Assembly: GCA_016875155.1 (NCBI GenBank)
Contig: VGSD01000027.1
Coordinates: forward strand, 1-12,679
Direction: 5' to 3'
Length of the DNA stretch: 12,679 nucleotides
DNA from: Deltaproteobacteria bacterium
Lineage (GTDB): Bacteria > Desulfobacterota > BSN033 > UBA1163
Each line of letters starts with the position of its first letter. Position 1 is the first letter of the stretch. The translations under genes were made by a program, and so were the position numbers. Shown here piece by piece: positions 5,832 through 12,679 of the stretch. Below the pieces are notes generated by a model. The model was not told the DNA's origin. It was given only the letters and a program-made list of their open reading frames with translations, and did not search any database.

Positions 5832-8006
5832 TTAGGGTTTCGTGCTTATCCTTATGCGTTCTTCGATCTTTTTGATCGCCTCCCTGGTCTTTGTAGCCAA
5901 GGTTCCTTTTTGAGATTTTTCCAGTCGGGTTAAGACCTTGACCGATTCACCTGTCCCGATCTTCGCGAGGGTATCACAGATTGCCACGATGGAAGCATCC
6001 GTGAGAGGATTTTTCTGTAAAAAACCGAGTAGCCCTTTAATTCCCCTTTTCTCGATCATTTCGATGAGAATTTGTTCCAAAGTCTTTCCATCGATGGCCA
6101 TATTTCCTGAAAGCCCAAAAGCGAAGTAAATATAGGTTTCAAGTTTGTCGTTTTGCGGCGATGGGGTTGCAGAATATTCCTTGAGCATCTCAACCATTTT
6201 TCCGATACCCCGGCTGCTTTTGACCATAGCCAGACACCAGATCGCTCTCTTTCTCACCTCCAGGTCCGGATCATTCAAGGATGAAAGGAAAACCTCTTCT
6301 CCCCCAGGACCTCCGGCCTGGCACAGGGTATGGATGGCCTGTTCCCTCAAGCGCGAATGTTCATGGGTTACAAAACTCTTTGCAACCTTTGCCAGCGGGG
6401 CCTGCCACTCCTGAGATTTGATTTCACCCAGAACCCGGAGGATATCACAGATCGTTTCAGCAGAGGTTTGCTGTTTTTCCAGTTCTTTTAAGAGATGGAT
6501 GGCAGCCACCGGTCCGATTTGAATCAGGGCTTCGCAGGCATTCTTCCTGACCCACTGGTCTTGGCTCGATTTCAAAATATCGAGAAGAACCGAAATAGCG
6601 CCGACCTCAAGGGCGGCAAAGAGTGGAATGATGGCGGCCCGGATCTCTTTCTTCCCTTTAAGGAATTTCTCTTTGAGAAGGTGAGGGATGGTGCCCTTTC
6701 CGATCTCCTCCAGGACCTGGCCTGCGAGAAGGGCCCACATTCTCCTTTCATGAAAGTGACCTTTGAGGGTTTCGAAGATTCGAAGAATCTCGGGAAAACG
6801 GTCCCTTCGGATCAGTTCAGGAATCATCCTGACAAAGGAGATGGCCACGTTGAGAAAGGCCTCTTTGTCTTTAGCCTGGTCGAGTTGCAGAAAGAACTGG
6901 TCCGTATATCTGAGAAATTTATCCGTTAATCTTTCCAGAACGATCTTATCTCTCAGGGCCGGGGGCAGGTCCTCGAGGTTGATGAGCTGGTGCCTGAAAA
7001 ATTCTTCGAGAAGATTTACTGTCTCCGGGGTGGCAGCATCTTTCAGACGCCGCGAAATCTTTTTGACGAGACGGTTCGATTTTTCTTCAAACGCATCCTG
7101 CTTCTGAAGTTTTTTGAGCTCCAGATGCTCTCGCAAGAAGATCTTCGAGGTGTTGAGGAGGTACTGTTTCTTTAGAGAAGAGACGATCTCGTCCTCAATC
7201 GTCTCCTCGATATCGCTGGAGGAAGTGACGAGATCGCTGTTCCGCAGAATTGCACAGAGGAGATCGGATTGGCGAATGGGCCTCAGAGCATCCCGCAGCA
7301 GATTGATCCGGATATCCTTGATCTCCCGTCCCATCATCTGCTGTAAAATGGGAATCATTTTGATGTCTTTTCTCATCCGCGAAAGCGTGAGCCGTGCCCT
7401 CCATGGCATTTCCCGTTCCAGAGCGAGAAATTCTTCATTGAAGACATAGGAGATGTTAAAAATTCCACGACTGTAAAGGGCCTGAGCAAATCGGTCCTGA
7501 TCCTGTTTGCGCTTGGTGTCTACCAGGGTGGGTTCGCTCATAATATCAACGAATGCGCCGAATTCGTTCTGTCCCATCCGGCTCTTGAGGGTCAAACTGA
7601 TCAGGTCTTTCCGTTCCATGTATTTTGCAAATTTTGGAACATAAAGTTCTCCCATTCCCTTCATCATCATCCTGCTCAATTTCTGTGATTCGGGCAGAAC
7701 GCCTTCGACAAAGATCTCCTGCCCCCCCTGTTCCTCACGGACAAGAAAAGCCAATTCATCCTCCTCTTCAAAGAGTACTTTGAAGCTCTGAAAGAGGCCT
7801 TCCTTTGCTTTTTTCGATTCCGGGTGGTCGGAGGTATAGTATCCTGTCCTCAAGAAGGCCTGGATGAGACGGAGGACAAAGTCTGTCAGCTTGACTTGAA
7901 GTTGCTGTAAACGCTCGACCTCTTCCGGAGGAAGGCCCTCCGGGATTCCTCCGAGGCTTTTTTTATCAGTCCCATAATCTGGTTTAGGGATCTTTTTCTC
8001 TTCCAT
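5832..8006 (-). CDS. HEAT-repeat protein with a conserved N-terminal module
   Basis: This is a 724-residue protein with no signal peptide or membrane helix, so probably cytoplasmic. About residues 440-720 are helical HEAT/PBS-lyase-like repeats (for example DQWVRKNACEALIQIGPVAAI at about 483-503, split in the sense of WVRKNACEAL plus IQIGP, and DLEVRKRAIWCLAMVKS at 581-597). Such solenoids bind other proteins. Residues about 35-160 resemble the module found before HD/HD-GYP or HEAT domains in deltaproteobacterial proteins: GYYTSDHPESKKA (55-67), LAFLVREEQGGQEIFVEG, then a helix pair. The middle (210-420) is charged and helical, with no fold I recognise. No catalytic motif is visible, so a scaffold or signalling role is only inferred. 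There is no Shine-Dalgarno before the only plausible ATG. A promoter abuts it, pointing to leaderless translation. Confidence 0.85.
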   Translation of the reverse strand: MEEKKIPKPDYGTDKKSLGGIPEGLPPEEVERLQQLQVKLTDFVLRLIQAFLRTGYYTSDHPESKKAKEGLFQSFKVLFEEEDELAFLVREEQGGQEIFVEGVLPESQKLSRMMMKGMGELYVPKFAKYMERKDLISLTLKSRMGQNEFGAFVDIMSEPTLVDTKRKQDQDRFAQALYSRGIFNISYVFNEEFLALEREMPWRARLTLSRMRKDIKMIPILQQMMGREIKDIRINLLRDALRPIRQSDLLCAILRNSDLVTSSSDIEETIEDEIVSSLKKQYLLNTSKIFLREHLELKKLQKQDAFEEKSNRLVKKISRRLKDAATPETVNLLEEFFRHQLINLEDLPPALRDKIVLERLTDKFLRYTDQFFLQLDQAKDKEAFLNVAISFVRMIPELIRRDRFPEILRIFETLKGHFHERRMWALLAGQVLEEIGKGTIPHLLKEKFLKGKKEIRAAIIPLFAALEVGAISVLLDILKSSQDQWVRKNACEALIQIGPVAAIHLLKELEKQQTSAETICDILRVLGEIKSQEWQAPLAKVAKSFVTHEHSRLREQAIHTLCQAGGPGGEEVFLSSLNDPDLEVRKRAIWCLAMVKSSRGIGKMVEMLKEYSATPSPQNDKLETYIYFAFGLSGNMAIDGKTLEQILIEMIEKRGIKGLLGFLQKNPLTDASIVAICDTLAKIGTGESVKVLTRLEKSQKGTLATKTREAIKKIEERIRISTKP

Positions 8007-8014
8007 TGAAGCTT

Positions 8015-8043
8015 AATTTCACAAAAACTGAAGAGGATGTCAA
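8015..8043 (-). promoter_or_regulatory. HEAT gene promoter, probably leaderless
   Basis: On the minus strand a perfect TTGACA (8043-8038) is followed after 17 nt by GAAATT (8020-8015). This -10 is weak (3 of 6) but preceded by TGn, as in extended -10 promoters. The predicted start near 8008 is within about 2 nt of the ATG at 8006. Confidence 0.5.
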
Positions 8044-8169
8044 GTTAGAAAAAAAGGAAAAAAAAGGGAGACCTGAATGAAGGCTCGAAGTTTAGCAAGG
8101 TCCGCTTAGTTTGGGAATCCTTCATGACGGTCTGTCATCTGTGCCCCATGAGAATACCCCTGGGGTTTG

Positions 8170-8278
8170 GGTTACGGTGACGAAGCCCGTTTCGGCTACG
8201 GGTTATGGTTACGTGCAAAGAATTATGAGACGATAAACGTAACCTTTTATTAACGATACGGGCCTCGTTACCCTTACC
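8170..8278. repeat. nested palindromic element in the 349-bp divergent spacer
   Basis: Outer arms 8170-8194 and 8254-8278 are complementary at 20 of 25 positions. Inside are a perfect GGTTACGT/ACGTAACC pair (8207-8214, 8237-8244) and a small CCCGT/ACGGG hairpin (8186-8190, 8198-8202). The roughly 110-nt unit could fold into a branched structure and looks like a mobile or REP-like intergenic repeat. It sits between two divergent genes, so it is not a simple terminator. The rest of the spacer (8044-8169) holds only a weak ATGAAGG/CCTTCAT pair (8077-8083, 8119-8125) and no gene that I can see. Confidence 0.65.
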
Positions 8279-8307
8279 GTTAGACTTTTAATTTGTCGCT
8301 TGTTGCG

Positions 8308-8336
8308 TTGACTTTTAGGAAAGAGGTCGATTAAAT
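8308..8336 (+). promoter_or_regulatory. promoter of the ABC exporter operon
   Basis: TTGACT (8308-8313) and TTAAAT (8331-8336) are separated by 17 bp. The predicted start near 8343 gives a short leader of about 13 nt carrying AGGGAAAG before the ATG at 8356. Confidence 0.55.
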
Positions 8337-8355
8337 TTAAAAACAGGGAAAGTGG

Positions 8356-10104
8356 ATGAGATCTTTCAAAACGCTCAAAGACGACCTGATTCAGAACCGA
8401 TGGCGAATCCTGACAGGGCTTGTTGCCCTTATCGTCGTAGATGTCCTTCAACTCCTCATCCCGAGAGTCGTTAAACATGCTATTGACGACCTTACATTAG
8501 GGGAGATTTCGTCTTCCCGCCTCCTCTTCTACGGCTTGCAAATCCTCGTTCTGGCGCTGGGCATTGGGGGATTTCGGTATGTCTGGAGATACCTTTTGTT
8601 AGGAGCCTCACGCCGGATGGAGAAGACCTTGAGAGATCGGTTCTTTCTGCATCTTCAAACCCTCTCTGCCTCCTACTTCTCCCGGTCTAAAGTTGGAGAC
8701 CTGATGGCCCATGCCATCAATGATATTGAATCGGTTCGGATGGCGATGGCTCTGGGGCTGGTCTTCATCGTTGATACGATCATCCTGGGGATCTTGACCC
8801 TCTGTTTCATGGTCTATATCCACCCCCTGTTAACCCTCTATGCCATCCTTCCCATGCCGTTGATCACTGTGATCACTCTCTTTTTCAGCCGAACGATTCA
8901 CAAACGGTATGAAGCGCTCCAGAAGACCTTTTCCCAGATGACTGAAAAGGTGAGGGAGTCGATCGCCGGCATCCGTGTCATCAAGGCTTATGTTCAGGAG
9001 GAAGCGGAAGGCGATAAGCTTTCCCGTCTGAGCCAGGATTATGTCGGGAAGAACGTGGGCGTCACCCGGATATGGGGGATGTTCTTCCCCCTTCTCCTTT
9101 TTTTGTCCAACCTCTCCATGGCCCTTATTCTTTATCTTGGGGGAAGACTGACCATTCTTCAATCGATCTCCGCCGGTGATTTCGTGGCCTTCATGAGCTA
9201 TCTGGGAATGTTGGCCTGGCCGATGATGGCCTTGGGATGGGCGATCAATATGATTCAGCGAGGGGCAGCATCGATGGACCGTATCAACCGGATACTCGGG
9301 GAGATGCCAGAGATTTCTGATGGACCGGAGGCCGTTGTCGCCGGCCCGCTGAAAGGAAAAATTGGGATTAAGGGACTGACGGTTTCATCCGGAAATGGCG
9401 AGACTCCGATTCTTAACGACATCCATCTGGATATCCATGAAGGGGAAAAGGTTGTCATCGTCGGAAGAACCGGTTCGGGTAAAACCGTTCTATGCCACCT
9501 CCTGGTCCGGATGATGGAATCTCCTGACGGCTCCATCTTTTTCGACGGAAATGAAATCCATCGTATTCCTCTTAAAGTATTGCGAGGGAGCATCGGTTAT
9601 GTCCCTCAAGATACTTTTCTTTTTTCCGATACGATCAGGGAAAATATTGCGTTCGGAAAGCCTGACGCTTCTCCTGAGGAGATTGAAGAGGCGGCACGAG
9701 TGGCACAGATTTATGATGAAGTCATTGGATTCCCTGCGGGCATGGAGACTGTGATCGGTGAGAAGGGCATCACCCTCTCTGGCGGCCAGAGGCAACGGGT
9801 TACCATTGCCAGAGCGGTCTTGATGAATCCGCCAATCTTCATTCTCGATGACGGGCTCTCTTCTGTGGATATCCAGACGGAAGAGCGGATCCTTGACGAA
9901 TTGGAAAACTATCTCAAGGGAAAGACGAGCATCCTCGTTACCCATCGAATTGCTCCGCTTCGAAGAGCTGATCGGATCATTGTTCTGGAAGAGGGCAGGG
10001 TGGCGGAGATGGGCGACCACACGACCCTCCTTGCAAGAGGCGGAATCTATGCAACGCTCTACTGGGAAAGAGAGATGGAAGAAGAGTTGGAAAGGGAGAA
10101 GTGA
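8356..10104 (+). CDS. ABC exporter half-transporter, degenerate-site subunit (BmrC/YheI-like)
   Basis: This is a 582-residue membrane and ATPase fusion with a six-helix ABC exporter domain (about 1-310) followed by a nucleotide-binding domain. Visible motifs are Walker A GRTGSGKT (370-377), Q-loop Gln418, signature LSGGQ (474-478), Walker B ending ILDD (496-499) and H-loop His530. The residue after the Walker B Asp is Asp499 instead of the catalytic Glu. That is the hallmark of the degenerate-site subunit of heterodimeric exporters such as BmrC/BmrD, LmrC/LmrD and TM287/TM288. The weak RBS AGGGA lies about 6 nt before the ATG. The partner gene follows 89 bp downstream. The two should form one exporter for drugs, lipids or peptides, but the substrate cannot be told from sequence. 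Confidence 0.94.
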   Translation: MRSFKTLKDDLIQNRWRILTGLVALIVVDVLQLLIPRVVKHAIDDLTLGEISSSRLLFYGLQILVLALGIGGFRYVWRYLLLGASRRMEKTLRDRFFLHLQTLSASYFSRSKVGDLMAHAINDIESVRMAMALGLVFIVDTIILGILTLCFMVYIHPLLTLYAILPMPLITVITLFFSRTIHKRYEALQKTFSQMTEKVRESIAGIRVIKAYVQEEAEGDKLSRLSQDYVGKNVGVTRIWGMFFPLLLFLSNLSMALILYLGGRLTILQSISAGDFVAFMSYLGMLAWPMMALGWAINMIQRGAASMDRINRILGEMPEISDGPEAVVAGPLKGKIGIKGLTVSSGNGETPILNDIHLDIHEGEKVVIVGRTGSGKTVLCHLLVRMMESPDGSIFFDGNEIHRIPLKVLRGSIGYVPQDTFLFSDTIRENIAFGKPDASPEEIEEAARVAQIYDEVIGFPAGMETVIGEKGITLSGGQRQRVTIARAVLMNPPIFILDDGLSSVDIQTEERILDELENYLKGKTSILVTHRIAPLRRADRIIVLEEGRVAEMGDHTTLLARGGIYATLYWEREMEEELEREK

Positions 10105-10109
10105 AAAGC

Positions 10110-10176
10110 AGTTCGGAGTTATTAGTTCGGAGTTCGGAGTATTATTTTCTTGTCTCCGAACTCTGAACTCCGAACT
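10110..10176. repeat. GTTCGGAGT palindromic repeat between the two ABC genes
   Basis: Left arm 10110-10132 (AGTTCGGAGTT-ATT-AGTTCGGAG) and right arm 10154-10176 are complementary at 20 of 23 positions around a 21-nt loop. Each arm contains direct copies of the AGTTCGGAG unit, and a third copy overlaps at 10130-10140. The element fills most of the 89-bp spacer inside the operon. It may form a hairpin in the mRNA that sets the relative level of the two subunits. Confidence 0.8.
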
Positions 10177-10193
10177 CAAAACTTTGGGTCATT

Positions 10194-12320
10194 ATGTACG
10201 CTGATTTCGGATATATGGAAGAGGGAAAGCTGGGTAAGCCCTATGACCTGAAACTGATGGTCCGACTGGGGGCGTTTCTCAGAAAGTACTGGTTTCTGAT
10301 GAGCCTCTCCCTCTTCATCGTCCTCGTCATGGCTGGACTTGACCTGGTCATTCCCTACCTGACCAAAGAGGCGATTGACCGTTATATCGTCCCCTCTGCA
10401 AGGGAGGTCATTCTCCGCAGGGATGGATCGATCGAAGAGAAGCGACTCCTTCAACGGTTTGAAAACGACCTTATCCCCACCCAAAAGGAAGGGAGATTTC
10501 TTCTACCGCGCGATGCCTTCAACTCCCTGGACCGGAGAGAAGCGGCCCTCTTGGAGAAGGCGGGCATACTTTCGGAAAACCGGTACTATCTCTTTATCCC
10601 CCAAAGGCCTGAAGAAGAAGCACTGCTCATTAAATATCCATCTTCTTTTGGGAGAAGCGGCCCTTACTGTTTTATCTCTATGGACAGGATGAAAGACTTG
10701 GAGAGAGAAGATCGGATCCGTCTGAGAGGAAGGGATATCGAAGGGGTTCTTCACTTAGCGCTCCTCACCGTTTTCATCCTGGCCCTCCATTTCGGTCTGA
10801 ATTTTGTTCAGGTCTATGCCATGGAGGTGGCTGGCCAGAAGATGATGCATGATCTCCGGATGAAGGTCTTTTCTCACCTCCAGACCCTCCCGGTCTCCTT
10901 TTTCGACAAAACTCCTGTGGGAAGGCTGGTCACCCGGCTCACCAATGATATCCAGAATGTCCATGAAATGTTTACCTCTGTTCTCATCAACCTTTTCAGA
11001 GATATCATCCTTTTAATTGGAATCGTTGCCATCCTTCTTCACCTCCATGTCGAACTGGCGCTCATCTCCTTTGCCGTTCTTCCCTTGATCTTCATCACCA
11101 CGGTCTTCTTCAGCCGCCGGGCAAGAGATGCGTTTCGTGATATCCGTTTCAAAGTTGCCCAGATGAATAGTTTTCTCCAGGAGAATTTAGCGGGGATCCG
11201 GGTGGTTCAACTCTTCAGGAGGGAGAAGGAGAATGGGAGACGATTCGAGAAAATCAATCAGGCTCATTACCTGGCCAATATGAGGCAGATCTCTGTCTAT
11301 GCCTTCTTCGTTCCTTTTGTTGAAATTTTGAGCACAGGAGCCACAGGACTTCTCATCTGGTATGGGGGAGGGAAGGTGATTCAAGAGGCGATCAGCCTTG
11401 GTGTTCTTGTCGTCTTCCTCTCTTATATCCGGATGTTCTTTCAGCCTATCCGGGACCTTTCCGAAAAATACAATATCATGCAGTCAGCCATGGCTTCCCT
11501 TGAGAGAATTTTTGGGTTGCTTGATCAGGAAGCAAAAATTTTATCGCCTCCTTCATCGGTCCGGAGAGCGATCAAAGGGAATATCGAGTTTCAACGAGTC
11601 TCCTTCTCTTATAATGGAGAGGACCGGGTTCTTCATGAAGTCTCTTTCTCTGTTCGCGAGGGAGAGACCGTTGCCATTGTCGGAGCCACAGGAGCAGGAA
11701 AGACGTCACTTCTCTATCTCCTTGAGCGCTTCTACGAACCGGAAGAAGGGAAGATTCTAATCGACGGAATTGACGTTCGTGAGAGGGATGTCGCAGACCT
11801 GCGTTCCCAGATTGGTCTGGTGATGCAGGATACGTTTCTCTTTGCAGGAGATATTGAGGAAAATATACGGCTTGGAGATCAAAAGGCAGATGGGGCAAGA
11901 GTAAGGGAAGCGGCTCGCGTGGTGAATGCGGACCGGTTTATCCAGCGATTGACCCACCAATATCAAACCCTGGTCGGAGAGGGAGGAGAAGTCTTATCCG
12001 CCGGCCAGCGACAACTTCTGGCTTTTGCAAGGGCGCTCTATGCCAATCCGAAAATTCTGATCCTTGACGAGGCAACCTCCCATGTTGATCCGGAAACAGA
12101 ACGATTCATTCAAGAGGGCCTGACACAGTTACTTAAAGAAAGGACCGCCCTTGTCATTGCCCATCGTCTTTCTACAATCCAGCATGCAGACCGGATCATC
12201 CTCCTCCACAAAGGAAGAATCCGCGAGACTGGAACGCATTCGGAATTGATGGCCAAGAAAGGACTTTACTACAGGCTTTATCAGTTACAGTTCGGAGTCA
12301 GTAGTCGGATCGTCGAATAG
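10194..12320 (+). CDS. ABC exporter half-transporter, catalytic subunit (BmrD/YheH-like)
   Basis: This is the partner of the preceding gene, 708 residues. After TM1 (about 38-62) it has about 115 extra residues (66-182, charged, with paired Arg/Glu runs such as DRREAALLEKAG) before TM2 starts near 185. Ordinary half-exporters are about 580 residues. An extracytoplasmic insertion at this place is known in BmrD. The nucleotide-binding domain is canonical: Walker A GATGAGKT (497-504), Q-loop Gln545, Walker B with Asp625 and catalytic Glu626, and His657. The signature is LSAGQ (601-605), the variant usual in this subunit. There is no clear RBS before ATG 10194, and the in-frame ATG at 10215 is an alternative. 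The last residues (FGVSSRIVE) are encoded by a repeat fragment. Confidence 0.94.
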   Translation: MYADFGYMEEGKLGKPYDLKLMVRLGAFLRKYWFLMSLSLFIVLVMAGLDLVIPYLTKEAIDRYIVPSAREVILRRDGSIEEKRLLQRFENDLIPTQKEGRFLLPRDAFNSLDRREAALLEKAGILSENRYYLFIPQRPEEEALLIKYPSSFGRSGPYCFISMDRMKDLEREDRIRLRGRDIEGVLHLALLTVFILALHFGLNFVQVYAMEVAGQKMMHDLRMKVFSHLQTLPVSFFDKTPVGRLVTRLTNDIQNVHEMFTSVLINLFRDIILLIGIVAILLHLHVELALISFAVLPLIFITTVFFSRRARDAFRDIRFKVAQMNSFLQENLAGIRVVQLFRREKENGRRFEKINQAHYLANMRQISVYAFFVPFVEILSTGATGLLIWYGGGKVIQEAISLGVLVVFLSYIRMFFQPIRDLSEKYNIMQSAMASLERIFGLLDQEAKILSPPSSVRRAIKGNIEFQRVSFSYNGEDRVLHEVSFSVREGETVAIVGATGAGKTSLLYLLERFYEPEEGKILIDGIDVRERDVADLRSQIGLVMQDTFLFAGDIEENIRLGDQKADGARVREAARVVNADRFIQRLTHQYQTLVGEGGEVLSAGQRQLLAFARALYANPKILILDEATSHVDPETERFIQEGLTQLLKERTALVIAHRLSTIQHADRIILLHKGRIRETGTHSELMAKKGLYYRLYQLQFGVSSRIVE

Positions 12321-12400
12321 TCTAATCGGGTATTTAGGGTCACATCTTCACATGTCATTTTCCCGATCAGAAATTGCAATATTGCAAGCCAGACTCCGAA
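12289..12400. repeat. repeat-derived 3' end of the second ABC gene and flank
   Basis: CAGTTCGGAGT at 12289-12299 less one base (12289-12298 plus T/C variation) repeats the unit at 10109-10119, and TAGTCGGA continues the likeness. TTCGGAGTC (12291-12299) has a perfect inverse, GACTCCGAA (12392-12400), so about 110 bp may be one inserted or decayed element. It includes AATCGGG near 12325 and CCCGATC near 12362, and a perfect 14-bp palindrome TTGCAATATTGCAA (12374-12387). It covers the stop codon at 12318-12320. Confidence 0.55.
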
Positions 12401-12423
12401 ATACATGCCGAGATTGCTGCAAG

Positions 12424-12453
12424 TTGACAAAACAAATCACTGTATCCTATAAA
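12424..12453 (+). promoter_or_regulatory. promoter of the 69-residue protein gene, probably leaderless
   Basis: A perfect TTGACA (12424-12429) and TATAAA (12448-12453) are 18 bp apart. The predicted start site near 12460 is within about 3 nt of the ATG at 12463, leaving no room for a Shine-Dalgarno. Confidence 0.68.
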
Positions 12454-12462
12454 GAATAAGGC

Positions 12463-12672
12463 ATGATCGAGGAGAAAGAGGAATCCCAAAAGCAAGGCCC
12501 TGAAGAGGGGAAGAGAAGGGAAGTCGATCTCAATACCCTCTTTCCTGGAAAGAGTTATGATCTGAATCGCCTTTTTCCGGATGAGGGGACCAAGAGGCTT
12601 CTCAATGAACTGAAGCGAAACAAGAGGGATATTGACCGGTTTATTAAAAGTCTGAATCTCGAGGAGGAGTAG
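12463..12672 (+). CDS. Small charged hypothetical protein with duplicated DLNxLFP motif
   Basis: I do not recognise this 69-residue protein. It is highly charged (Glu/Lys/Arg rich) with no signal or membrane segment. DLNTLFP (22-28) is repeated as DLNRLFP (33-39), an 11-residue period, followed by an amphipathic Lys/Arg-rich helix (about 43-65: RLLNELKRNKRDIDRFIKSL). The repeated short motifs could be peptides that dock to a partner. It has only one Met, so the start is firm if the ORF is real. A good promoter abuts it. The next ATG begins right after its stop, with GAGGAGG inside its last codons serving that gene, so the two are translationally coupled. That arrangement supports a real gene. 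Confidence 0.7.
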   Translation: MIEEKEESQKQGPEEGKRREVDLNTLFPGKSYDLNRLFPDEGTKRLLNELKRNKRDIDRFIKSLNLEEE

Positions 12673-12679
12673 ATGAAGT
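12673..12679 (+). CDS. Start of a further gene, cut by the window edge
   Basis: ATG AAG begins directly after the TAG of the 69-residue gene, with GAGGAGG (12661-12667) about 5 nt before it. Only two codons are visible, so nothing can be said of the product. Confidence 0.45.

Noticed and set aside
6495..6929. 144-codon plus-strand open frame opposite the HEAT gene
   Set aside because: Antisense shadow of a long, well-supported gene, with low-complexity composition and no RBS.
10110..10176. Hairpin between the ABC genes as an intrinsic terminator ending the operon
   Set aside because: No T-run follows the stem, and the two genes encode partners that should be expressed together.
9490..10179. 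229-codon minus-strand open frame opposite the first ABC gene
   Set aside because: Overlaps a gene with all ABC motifs, and its start lies in the palindromic repeat.

Overview
The window looks like chromosomal DNA of an anaerobic or facultatively anaerobic Gram-negative bacterium, probably a Desulfobacterota/Deltaproteobacteria-type organism. This is inferred from the gene content (TRAP transporter, 2[4Fe-4S]-type protein with a C-terminal domain, HEAT-repeat protein, heterodimeric ABC exporter), an FNR-like site, and many palindromic intergenic repeats. No marker gene fixes the taxon. No rRNA, tRNA, CRISPR array or intact insertion sequence was seen.

Left part (1-3200, minus strand): a TetR-family repressor gene is followed by a tripartite TRAP transporter operon in the order dctP, dctQ, dctM; dctM runs off the left edge. 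The tetR promoter carries a perfect 7-4-7 inverted repeat in its -35/-10 spacer, which fits autorepression, and an imperfect copy lies about 145 bp further upstream. This part is visibly more AT-rich than the right half. A polypurine tract with a perfect 14-bp hairpin (3273-3341) separates it from the rest.

Middle (3353-8006): an iron-sulfur protein gene (minus) has a candidate FNR/CRP-type box placed at -41.5 from a predicted start site. Next come a small DUF4870-like membrane protein (minus), a divergent EamA/DMT-family exporter (plus), and a large 724-residue HEAT-repeat protein (minus) convergent with the EamA gene.

Right part (8007-12679, plus strand): a 349-bp spacer holds a roughly 110-bp nested palindromic element and a promoter. 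It is followed by two ABC exporter half-transporter genes forming an apparent BmrC/BmrD (YheI/YheH)-like heterodimer. The first subunit has Asp in place of the catalytic Glu after Walker B. The second is canonical and has about 115 extra residues between TM1 and TM2. A GTTCGGAGT-type palindromic repeat sits between the two genes, and a related fragment supplies the C-terminal tail of the second. A 69-residue protein with a duplicated DLNxLFP motif follows, then the start of another gene.

Three genes (tetR, the HEAT gene and the 69-residue gene) have TTGACA 37-39 nt before the ATG and no ribosome binding site, so they may be transcribed as leaderless mRNAs, whereas most neighbours have strong Shine-Dalgarno sequences.
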